From contig NC_037596.1 in assembly GCF_003073045.1 (NCBI RefSeq), positions 13,327,950-13,391,949 of the forward strand: 64,000 bases of DNA, in the 5' to 3' direction. Shown here piece after piece: positions 23,940 to 33,981 of this stretch; the first letter of the stretch is position 1, and the number at the start of each line of letters is the position of its first letter. The notes beneath the pieces are model-generated. The model was not told the DNA's origin. It saw nothing but the letters and a program-made list of their open reading frames with translations, and ran no database searches. Both the position numbers and the translations under genes were made by a program. Source of the stretch: Pomacea canaliculata (Eukaryota; Mollusca; Gastropoda; Architaenioglossa; Ampullariidae).

Positions 23940-25467
23940 TGGGAAGATGCTTCACGGACCTCCCCTCGCGAGTGTAAGGTATTTTTTTTTTTACACAAGT
24001 TTATTTAGTTTTTTTGGACAACAGTTAGCAAACACATCTTGATGTAGCTCACTGGGGATCTGAAAGGGCTGAATGTGAAAGTAAACTTCGTTTTAAAGTA
24101 TGCTGTAAGCCTTTGAGAACTGATATATATCTGTAGGGCAGGACACCATACATGCTAACCAATCACCTCGAATATAATAACTAGTTACTGGAGTGATGCG
24201 AAGTTGTTTATTCTCTTCTTCAGTCCCCTGATCGTCATAGACTGGATCATGAGAAAAACAACCTTTAACCTCTGTCACGTGTCAGCCAGGTTTCTGTGTT
24301 TCCCTCAGTGCCGGGGACGCACCGGAAATAGAAAGGCCGACAGTAGACGACTATGACGTCATAGTCCAGGCTATTTTAATCCGGGTTGGGAGGGGAGGGT
24401 CAAGGCCTTTTTTTTGCTGACGTCATGCCCATGTTACGTCACGCGTCGTCTGCTTGATGCTGAGTCTGCTGCTTGTTGTAGCAATAGGCGGGTACTGTTG
24501 CAATATTTTGTATATAAGTGGAAGTCTTGATTAACAAACGAGAGGCTGCGCATGCGTGTGTGTTGCTATAGAGATGTGTCTCCCGGGTAGCGCATTAGGC
24601 GGCCACCCTTTATGCTGGTTGAATTTTAAAAGTACAACTCCATAGAGCTACATCAGGTCATAGGTCATGGGTCATGGAGCGGGAAGTTTTTTGTTTCATG
24701 CTAAGGCTACCTTTTGACAGATGTTCTTTTGTTTTGTTTTCTCCACAGGCTTTTGACATTTTTTCATCTTTATCATTTTTATCGTCCTTGTCATCTTTTT
24801 CATCTTATTTTCTTACATTCTTTGTATCTTCGTGTGACCTCGTCCTGGTTCTTGTTGTCGTTTGTTTCTTCAAATTCGTCATCTCATTCTTCCGCGCCCT
24901 TTCCGCCCCTGTGTGTGCGGAGTCTCAACCGTTCTACCTTTCGTCCTCCCTTCATTTCTTCGTTCCATCGCCTTCGTCGTCCGGTGCTGCGTCGTGTGGT
25001 CAACGAGGCAGCTGGGACTGTTGACCAGCAAAGGTCTCTGTGAACATCGGACAGACAGTGAAGCGGTGGTCAGAACGAGAGTCGCGTAAGGCCACAGACA
25101 GTGAAGGAGACAGTGTGAACAGAGTTCACAGTGTACATAGTGTCTACATCTATCGTCACGCCTGAACGCCTCAGGGGCAAGAATTCGAACAATACTGTGC
25201 CGCAGTGTGTGCTGGTGTTTGGCAGTTGTTTTATTATTATTTCCCTTACTAACATATCTTATTACCACTTTTATGGCGTGGGGTAGTCCCCTGTTTTCTT
25301 GCTTGTGTACGCGTAATTCTATCTCTTCAATCATTTTTTTTTTTTGTCTTCTCTTTTCTCAGTGTTATCTACATTTGATTAAACTTCTTATTCGTACCGT
25401 TCATTTCGTCTTTGTTGTGGTCGACGTACATCGAGCAAGTGTGTGTGTGTTTGTGCTGTCTGTGTGA
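23940..25467 (+). other. Intergenic stretch between G and the LINE remnant
   Basis: No supported coding exon. Includes a T/C-rich low-complexity run at 24740-24900 that yields false hydrophobic frames, and moderately GC-rich sequence at 24880-25180. No family exon recognised. Confidence 0.5.
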
Positions 25468-26127
25468 TTGGTGGTGAGCGTGCATCCGGCAAAGCTGGGG
25501 GCGATCCGTGACAAACATAACACTGGCGTTCAGTGGACCGTCGCCAGGCAGCTTGAGGATCTCGACTCTGCGGATGACATCAGCCTGTTGTCCCACAAGC
25601 AGCAACACGCACAGACAAAGCTCACTCAGCTTGCAGAAGAACAGCGATGACTGGCCTGACCATCAACATCAAGAAGACGGAGGTAATGCGGGTCAACAGC
25701 AAGCCCCACTCCAACTACATGGAGAATGTATTACAGAGTCAGACCGTTTCACCTACCTTGGCAGCATAGTCAACAAAGATGGAGGTACAGAGGAAGATGT
25801 ACGAAGCCAAATAAATAAAGGCAGGTTTGAATCCCACACCCTGCGATCTGTCTGCAACTCCAGGGTTATGTCTCTACACACCAAGATCAGCATCTTCAAT
25901 GCAAACACAAAGTCAGTCCTTCTGTATGGATCTGAGACATGACGTGTGACAAACATCATCACCAACAAGATTCAGACATTCGTAAACAAGCTTTGGGCTG
26001 GAACCCACAGGGAAGGCGCAGGGTTGGGAGACCCAGACAGACATGGAAGAGTCCAGTCTACAGAGAGATGGAGACATGGTCCCAACTGGAAAGGTATGCT
26101 CAAACCGGATCCGATAGCGGGGTGTAG
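25468..26127 (+). mobile_element. Non-LTR retrotransposon reverse-transcriptase remnant (plus strand)
   Basis: Three frames together give the C-terminal half of a LINE reverse transcriptase: RQLEDLDSADDISLLSHKQQ (the F/Y-A-D-D catalytic motif region with S before ADD), then TGLTINIKKTEVMRVNSK, then RFTYLGSIVNKDGG and SVLLYGSET, then TNKIQTFVNK and WNPQGRRRVGRPRQTW. Frameshifts and stops separate the blocks and parts between them are missing. These motifs are typical of a LINE family widespread in molluscs and other invertebrates (family knowledge). The element is dead and abuts the duplicated 5' flank of unit H. Confidence 0.85.
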
Positions 26128-26139
26128 TTGCGGCCGAGA

Positions 26140-27318
26140 AGCGAAGTAACAATAAACAGAAACGGGGAAGGGAGGGTTGACAAGTGGCTACCATTGTGAC
26201 TGCTGCTAGAAGTACTGCTCAAGGAAGAATTGTTTCTTCAGTGCATATTTCAAACATTTAATGATGGGAAGGATACGGATGTAGAAAGGAAGAGTTCCAT
26301 TGTTTTGCAGCACAGTAACTAAAGATCATGTCGCCATATGTTGTTGTTGTGGTGACAGGAAAAGTGAGGAGACGGTCGTCAGACGAAGAGTGGAGTTTTC
26401 TGTCTGGAATGAAGGGTAAGCTTAGAGAAATAATCAGGAGTCAGTAAACAAATTAAAACACATTATAGACAATTTATACTGGATGCGAGAATGGATCACT
26501 AGCTGGTGAAGCTGTTTTTTGGGGGTTTTTTAATTTTTTTTTGTTTTGTTTTGTTTTTTGTAGGGGACCCGAGGGCCTTCTTACAGTTTTACAAATGTTT
26601 CAGCCATATATGCCTTGACTTACAACGTTCAAGTAATAACATAAGGACCAGTTAAACTACTATAACATTAAGTAGGTTTAATTTACATCTTTTGTGCTTT
26701 GTATTTCATTCACCATATTTCGTTGTTTTATTCAATAGACATTGGGTGGTAACAGAACATATTTGACATCTAATGTCTATACAAATATGTGTATTTTGTT
26801 ACCATAATACTATTTTCCCAGGGAAGCAAGTTTACATGAATAATTTTAGTGAGTCTGTGCAGAGACCAACAGACATGTCCTCACCTTTAAAAATAACTAA
26901 AAAATTATGTTAAAACACATTTGTATGAATCTTATAGTGCATACTCAATAAACACTTGCGATAAATGTGATCAATTAAGTATTTCAAACATTTTCTTTCT
27001 TATTAATTACTTCTAAGATATTTATAGAGAAGATGTCTCGGATAAAAAAGATCGCTGCTCACAGTTTACTTCCTTTTAGAAAGTTTAATCTTAAACATTT
27101 CGATTCTCTAGCTATGGTGGTTACATCTTCCCCAACTGTAACTGAGTCCTTATTCCAAGGAAATAGGAAGGTGTGAAACCATGTATTAACTCAGTAACAG
27201 GATTTTGTATAAACATCTCCTTGTCGCCTCACCAGTGTCATCATGAAGATCGGGATGAAGAGGTTGGTGTACTTGCTGCTCCATCTGATTCACTGGATTA
27301 GTTGTTCTCAGGATGTTT
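26140..27318 (+). repeat. 5' segmental duplication shared by units G and H (copy 2)
   Basis: Partner of 20720-21476. The similarity begins at GAAGTAACAATAAACAGAAACGG right after the LINE remnant and ends beyond the H signal exon. A T-rich insert near 26510-26570 and extra sequence at 26740-27090 distinguish the copies. Confidence 0.65.
27159..27213 (+). promoter_or_regulatory. Putative promoter of unit H
   Basis: GGAAATAGGAAGG (one mismatch from the GAAATAGAAAG core) 84 nt before the ATG, and TATAAA at 27208-27213, 30 nt before the ATG. Same layout as unit G. Confidence 0.4.
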
Positions 27319-28698
27319 GTGAGTATTGTGTCCAGCATCCCTTCTCTCACAATACTTTCAGATATATTACACTTCCAGTCTTTCTGAAACAGTATCACAT
27401 GCTAGTATCTTAATCTGGCCCCGTGAAGCCCTAACGGCTTTTCTTTGAAAAAAAGGCATGGAAACATTTACTACACATATATATATCCTTTATACAAATA
27501 AAAATCATTACATGTGTAATTCGTTACTTAACATTACCTGTTATATATAACGCATCATGTATACAAGATATAATATGACTATTATTTTATCTTATATAAA
27601 TCTTTCCTCTCTAGTAAATTAATTTCCCCGATGCTATGTCATCACACACAAAAAAAAGTTCTCATCATTTACAGGTGCCAGACTGAAGTTTGAGAATGCC
27701 ACACGTGACGTTCTTCAGGTGTTTGACAACGACCTCATCAATATTACATTTTACCTGGACACGACAAACTGCTCTGGGAATCATTCGTACATCGTTACTG
27801 TGGCTAGTGGTGTGAAGAACGATTTAAAAACGATGGACATTTGCAAAGTAATATTTCAGAATGGAACCTATATGATTTCTGATAACAGTTATTCTTGTCA
27901 CTTGTGTAGTTCCAAAGATAAAATCAAGTTCTGTGGACAAGCAGGACTCCAGCTTACAAAACTTATCTTCTCGGTTACAGCTGACAATGTCAAGCATGTT
28001 GATACTGTTATACAAGGTAAGTCAAGATTACACAGAAAATTATCCTGTTAAACAAAAGATTAATCTAATCGACAGAATTATTATATAGTTTTTTTCTGTA
28101 GAACTGAGTTTGTATAACGACTGGAATTTATACTAGAGTACAAAGATTTCTGCAAAAAAATGTTATCTGTCTGGTACTGAATATGTGACTTCTCTAAGCA
28201 AAGCTATGAAAACTAAGAAATTAAACAGTACTGCTTTCGTTTCTTCATCATTTGTGTAGTCTGTAGAGAAGTACCCTGGCTTCCAGTACAAAAGGTTTAA
28301 TGTAATGTTGGATTTATTCATTGAGCTTATACTGTTATCTCTAACAATTTTAACATACAGAGTTACTCGAGTTTACCAGTTTAGACAGGAATAAGAAACA
28401 ATTCACTGAGCAAAAGTAGGTGAGAAACAAGGGAGACAAAAGAAAACAACTGTTTATTCCTCAGTTATCTACCTTTTGTAAGAAAATTGAGAAAGTGTTG
28501 ATAATGATAATGAAAAGAGAAATGGAGAATAAGAAAAGGAAACAAAAGAGAGTAAGGCTTTGTTATCTAATTTTCTAATTGATATACAAAAACTATATTT
28601 ATATTATCTGAAACTTGTTTACTAATATAATACTCATTCTTAATAATTATTCCCTTCTGCAGTCAACGTAACTGCAAGAAACGCATCACTCCATAATG
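27243..28698 (+). CDS. Unit H: receptor-family gene, intact 5' half, no local TM
   Basis: Exons: signal peptide 27243-27318 (MKIGMKRLVYLLLHLIHWIS, then CSQDV), ectodomain 27675-28016, linker 28663-28698 (VNVTARNASLHN). All open, phase 1, consensus splice sites. I find no stalk or TM exon before unit I. The flank after the linker resembles the region after unit B's linker rather than that of G, so H may have recombined there. The product could be secreted, a truncated duplicate, or transcripts could join a downstream TM exon. Confidence 0.65.
27675..28016 (+). CDS. Unit H ectodomain exon
   Basis: Intact 342-nt phase 1-1 exon. Starts CARLKFENATRDVLQVFDND; keeps TNCSGNHSYIVTV, MDICKV, NGTYMISD and SCHLC; it has a further Cys in IKFCGQ. 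Ends HVDTVIQ. Very close to unit G, with changes concentrated in the middle of the domain (NDLKTM, YMISDNSYS). Confidence 0.85.
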
Positions 28699-30127
28699 GT
28701 GAGAAAATTTATTTCTATTGGTCTTTGTCCACAAATGTTACCCCAAACACACTTTGTATTATGGTGGACTCTAGTGATATCTAAGACAATTGACAAGAAA
28801 TACAGATTCTATAGATCTTATGATCTTATGACATTTACAACACTAGTATAAATATTAAGCATAGTTTTTTTCCCATCTTATCTCGAAGAACGATGATTTT
28901 AACTCATTACCACACGATGGGCAACGGTAAACACAACTGGATGTTACGATGACCTTCTTTATTCGTGTGTAGCTACTGAGAAGCAGGAAAAGAAAAATGC
29001 AAAAGTAAACTTTATAATGGATTTCTACTTCCTTAAATCCGTGACAAAGTTGTTGACTTTATTTCCACCTAACAGACGATTAATTTGAACCCAATACTTA
29101 TTAACAGGGTTGAATCACTTTCAGTCCTTCCTTTCACATTTATTTTCTTTTTCCTTTTCTTTATCTCTCCCTTCATTTTCTCTTTTTTCTTCTCAAATTT
29201 GTGGATCACAAGTTTGTTTTTTTAATACTGCATTATTCATGGAGTTATCTAATGAAGTAATTTTTACTTCCGGTTTGACAAGTGCTTTAAGAGTGATTAC
29301 TGTCTATGGGAAGACATGGAACGGTACACTCCACTAGGTTATATTTTATGTTTTTAATGAGCTGTTCGCTTGCTTTCGAGCAAGACTGTGTCTTACTGAC
29401 CGGTGTGTAACAATCGTCTGATATCTCATCACGATGTGGGAAGCGAGTTCTCTCGGCGCTGCTTTCGAAAACACAAGGAAATATTAGAGAAGATAATCCC
29501 ACAAAATTCCTTACCTTAACTATTTAAAAATGTCTATACTATACAGTTACTATACACTTTAGAGATAATGTATTTACGATTTATTAACATACAGCTTAGT
29601 TCTCTAGAAAAGCATCGTCATTATAATCATTACTACTTTCATCGTCTTTTCTCTTTCTTTGGGTAAAAGCTCAGAGCTTTCATATAATCATTATAAAAGT
29701 ATTGCTCCTCAGTAGTCCTTTAAACGTGAAGTTCAGACATCGCCCATCAGTCTAACATGCAAGTACGAGTAGAAAGAGGCCTGGAACATGTTTATTGAGG
29801 CTCATTTCAAGGGTGATTGCATTCATATGAATTAATTAATAACATTGATTAATAATTATACTAAAAAGATTACAATCATTAAAGAAATACCCGAAGCACA
29901 CAAACATATATATATATTATGCATATCAATGCAACTTATTACCGTTTCTAAAATGTTAAAGTGGCAAATTGTAATATCAAAGTAGGATTGTTGTCAACTA
30001 ACCCTGACAATCTAGAATGTAAGAGACATTAATAATAATTTACTTTCATCGTAGAGCATTAGTGAGGGTGGAGACAGAGAGAAGGAGTCTGAGAAGAAGT
30101 AAACAGGGAACAAAATAAAGAGTGGAT
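28699..30127 (+). other. Stretch between H and I without a gene
   Basis: No exon recognised on either strand. A T/C-rich run at 29125-29200 gives false frames. The last 400 bp (from about 29690, TTGCTCCTCAGTAGTCCTTTAAA) match the 5' flanks of E (12507) and F (17979) and mark the start of the E/F/I-type 5' block. Confidence 0.5.
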
Positions 30128-30275
30128 TTCATTAGTTTCAACATCGTTAAATACCTCGTGTGCTAAGACTCTACTTCCCTAAGCTAAAATTCCTGTTAAA
30201 CGAACTGGATATTTCTACAGAACCTTGTGTCTAACATACGAGTTAATGTGTCGTTTGGTACTGACATCCATCAAG

Positions 30276-33200
30276 ATGAACATTTCACTGTGTTTACCCA
30301 TCATGATCTTTCTGGTGTTAGGAGAAACTTGTTGTCTAGAAACATGAGAGTAATGCCGAACTCAGGCTTCGTGAGCTTCGTACTTACAACTTTGAATAAA
30401 ACGCTTTCGACACAAATTCACATCCTTGAAGCAGGCATCTTGATGTATGGACCTGAACTTGGTTTAGAGAGAACTTCTTTTCAAACACCAGTCTAGTCAC
30501 ATTTTTGACTGTAAAGTATATATTGAATCATATAAGTGAATTTCACATTTTAATTGTTAATGATTATTTTGTGTTTGTGTTTATTTGTTCTTCAGTAAAA
30601 TGTATTTTATTAGGTTTTCATAAGTAAAGCAAGTGGTGTCAACTTATTGTCTGTAAATTTTCTTCCTTAAAGGACAAATGTCGTGGAATGTTTGTCTGAG
30701 TTGTGTGCAATAATCCATGGTTTCACGAAAAACTTTCGGGACACTTAAACTTTGATCAACAAGTGCTAGCTTGTTTGACAATATATTTGCCAGTCCAGTG
30801 AAGGATTGATGCTTCGATACTTTGTCCATTTACTAATGTTAATAATGGCCTTAAGGAACTCAGATGGTCCTTGACCAGTCTTACCTCCGGATAATCGCTT
30901 TTATTCGAATTATTTTCTACAAATAATATTTAAATGATCTTTTATATACATAACACGTTCCACATTACATTTATTACTGGCTCATGACGTCATCCTTAAG
31001 ATATGGATTTTTGTACATAGTACATTCTTTTCTAAGAAACACAATACACGAAACAGTTGACACCATGTACTTGACACTGTACTCAGGAAGCATTAATACA
31101 CAAAACGTAGGGCAGAGTCGTGGATGTTTATATTCTTGGTAAATGTAGGAAAGAAAATGTAAAGTTAAATTAATTATTCTAAGACTGACCTCAGATGAAG
31201 ACTTTTTACTTGGTTTCCAGGTGTCAGACTGGAGATTGTGAATATTACGGGTGGCTTTCTTCGGGTGGCTGAAAATGAACTCATCAAGATTACATTTTAC
31301 CCAACTATGGAAAATTGCTCTCACAATCATGTTTATCTGCTCAAGGTGATAAGCCATGTGATAAATGGTCCAGATACAGAACTTTGCAAAATAATGTGTA
31401 CAAATGGATCATGCAAAGTGTCTCATACATCTTTTTGTCGCACGGTTAACTCAGGCAAGGAGATAGAATTCTCCAAGCAGGCCTCCTTTTCTGACAGGAA
31501 ATTCTCATTCACCATCTCTTCTGTCAATCTGTCTGAGGAAAAGACTGTTGATATAACAGGTGAGTTAACGAGAACAGCACAGCAAAGTACTCCACTTTAC
31601 AGGTGGCATGAAATAATATAATGAGTGAGAACTCATATGACACAATTAAAGAGAATAACAGTTTAAAGGAAAGATAATTAAGAGCCAAGAAATAAGACAT
31701 TTTATACTTTATGCCATCAATTTCTTACACAAGCAAAAGGAGGGAAAGAAAAAATATGTTTCTCTACAGTTTCGAGCACATAGACCAAGACAAAAATTTA
31801 CATTTTGAAAATTATTCTTAAAGACCATGATTAAAAAAACTTAAAGCAAATCTTTTTTTACAGTGGAAGTTTTTACAAAGATCTCATCAACAACAAGAGG
31901 TGAGAGGAAGCTTTTTCTGTTTTTTTGTCAGTGACTGTGACCTAGAAGGGTTTCGTTTTGATGTATTGCTTTCTCTATTTTGTGCACCTTTCTTTATAAC
32001 AGTTAACATACACACCAGGATGTTATTGTCACCGTAGCTTTCTTTAAGTATTTTTACGAGGAAGTGATAAATATTCTTCAAAGTCGTGTTTTCTCAAAAT
32101 ATGAAAGGAAACTTTAGAGTAACCATTATGCGCATTGTTATTTCAAATGAAATATTTGTTCACTTTCTACTTCATTCCTTCCTCCCTCTTTCTTAGTATT
32201 TTGTTCCATGGGTCTTTCTTGTTTCTTCCATTCTATTCATTCATTTTATATTTTTTTACGAAATCACTGTGTGTCAAATCGCAATATTGTACATTTATGT
32301 GAGTCTGTGTAGAAAATAAAGTTCGTCTTTATTTTTGTGTAAATAAGAAAAAAATTTGACTTTATAATTATTTCTAGACAATTTTCAATGTTCTCATTTC
32401 AGGAAATACAAGTAAAATATTATTATTATAAACTTAATAATAAATAAAACCATAAATAAATCTGGATGATCTTGGTAATTAACATCAAACTTTTCTTGTT
32501 AGACGCCTAATTATATTAAATCGTAGTAAAATTTTTCTATCCTTCTTTTGTTTACTTTTGATCTGTTATAATATAACAAAGATAAAGTACAACAAATTCA
32601 TAGCACTGAACAACAACAAATCTTTTCCTTTATTGTGAATCCCTTCGTGCAAGTTTTTTAGCTGTAGGTGGAACTTATATATATATAACTCTGGGATATA
32701 TATCTTTTTATAAGTCATATATCTTCTAAAGAGTTATTTCTTGCGAGGAATATGTCATCTATGCGGAGATACCTAATTCACGTTCATGAATGGACACAAA
32801 GTTTACGCGAGTGTTTAACATTCTAGCGGAACATCCCTCCACACCATCTACTTTGATGTCTTCTTCAGCTGCGACAGGTAAACAAAAACATTTAGCAGCT
32901 TCACCAGTTGTAGCAAAGGCTTTCTTCATTGACATTAACATTTATCATGTAACTGAAAGGTGGGTTAGTGTGTAGAAAATCAAATGTTGCGGCTGTTCAT
33001 GCAGATGGATGTAGATTAGAGGTGCGTGTATTCAACCCTATAATGGTACCAGAACAATCGTCAAACATTATCAAGGAATCTTTATGAAAATAAAACTCCA
33101 TTTGAAAGATTAAAAGTGAACTTGTTAAATTTACTCTGATCTGCATTGTATCTCTTTCTCTTCCTTTCCCTCGGTTTGTTGGAAAATGAATTAATGTCTA

Positions 33201-33772
33201 ACTCTAGAACAAGACTTTCACATTTACGTTTAATGATTATTATTGTTATTATTGTTGTTATTATTATCGTTGTTATTATTATTGTTGTTATTATTATAAT
33301 TATAAAACAAATAAAAATTCGTGACGTTTGCTTGTGGGTTTTTTCATTTTCTTCTTTTTTTTTCTTCTTTTTTTGATGATGGCGTAGCGCAGCATTTGTG
33401 GACATGCTGTGCAGTACGAGTCGGTAAATTTTATTCTATTTTCTATTTTCGATAAGTTGTCTTCCTCTCACTGCCCGTGTTGTAGGGACTGGATGTTTCC
33501 GTGGCGTCCCGATGTCTTTTACTTACAAACGTGAGTCGCCGGATCCTAGTCCGTCACGAGGTCGACTTGTATCTCATGACGTCACCATCTCTGTGCTGTG
33601 TATGTCTCAGAGATCCTTGTGGTCCTTAGAGATGTTTCAGGCTCTCAGAGAACTACAGGAACCCTCAAACAAGGAAACGTACATTGAATTAAAGGCCGTA
33701 ACTAAAAACCATATCTATTATAATTATGTCCCTTACTGTGGTGAAGTATGCACGTGCATTAGGAAGCATTAA
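30276..33772 (+). CDS. Unit I: receptor-family gene with mutated first donor and separate tail exon
   Basis: Exons: signal peptide 30276-30345 (MNISLCLPIMIFLVLGETCC, then LET), ectodomain 31221-31559, linker 31864-31899 (VEVFTKISSTTR), linker 32827-32877 (AEHPSTPSTLMSSSAAT), candidate last exon 33486-33772. Coding sequence is open throughout and every junction is phase 1, but the donor after the signal exon reads GAGAGT where relatives have GTGAGT. Without it the signal peptide cannot be joined to the ectodomain. No TM exon was found between the second linker and the tail exon. Linkers resemble F (first) and A (second), while the ectodomain is E/J-like. Confidence 0.55.
31221..31559 (+). CDS. 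Unit I ectodomain exon
   Basis: Intact 339-nt phase 1-1 exon. Starts CVRLEIVNITGGFLRVAENE, keeps ENCSHNHVYLLKV, ELCKI and SFCRTVNSGKEIEFSK. Two additional Cys (IMCTNGSC) surround the NG turn, unique in the array. Ends TVDIT. Sequons NIT, NCS, NGS, NLS. Confidence 0.85.
33236..33302. repeat. (TTA/TTG)n microsatellite
   Basis: Imperfect trinucleotide run of ATT and GTT units between the last linker of unit I and its candidate tail exon; the place where a TM exon would be expected. Confidence 0.9.
33486..33772 (+). CDS. Unit I candidate cytoplasmic last exon with ITIM-like Tyr motifs
   Basis: Acceptor GTGTTGTAG; in phase 1 the exon is open for 94 codons to TAA. It starts GTGCFRGVPMSFTYK and ends CTCIRKH. 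Near the end, ETYIELK and HIYYNYVPY give Y-I-E-L and I-Y-Y-N-Y-V; the latter fits the ITIM pattern I/V/L/S-x-Y-x-x-L/V/I. No AATAAA seen in the next 100 nt. Not similar to the J tail exons except for the Y-V-P motif. The long open frame in the right phase and the Tyr cluster favour a real signalling tail, but connection to unit I is inference. Confidence 0.45.
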
Positions 33773-33981
33773 TCTGATTTGTAATGAGTTAAATTTAATT
33801 ACACTCTCTACATTTCAACTGTCCAATTTCCAATGTCTCCGTGTTCTTGTTATGCGGAAGGTAACTATTGTCTAGTCTACAGGAAGGACATAAGACATTT
33901 CTGAATATTTACACCAGTTCGTCGTGCATCATGTATTTACACTTCCTGTTGTCGCGAGAGGTGGATGCACAATATCTCCTC

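Noticed and set aside
24674..25334. Hydrophobic Ser/Leu/Phe-rich frames resembling a membrane protein
   Set aside because: They arise from a T/C-rich low-complexity tract, overlap each other in several frames and lack family splice phase.
33868..33981. Longer N terminus for unit J from upstream ATGs
   Set aside because: It would place a charged segment before the signal peptide; other units begin at the position equivalent to 33982.
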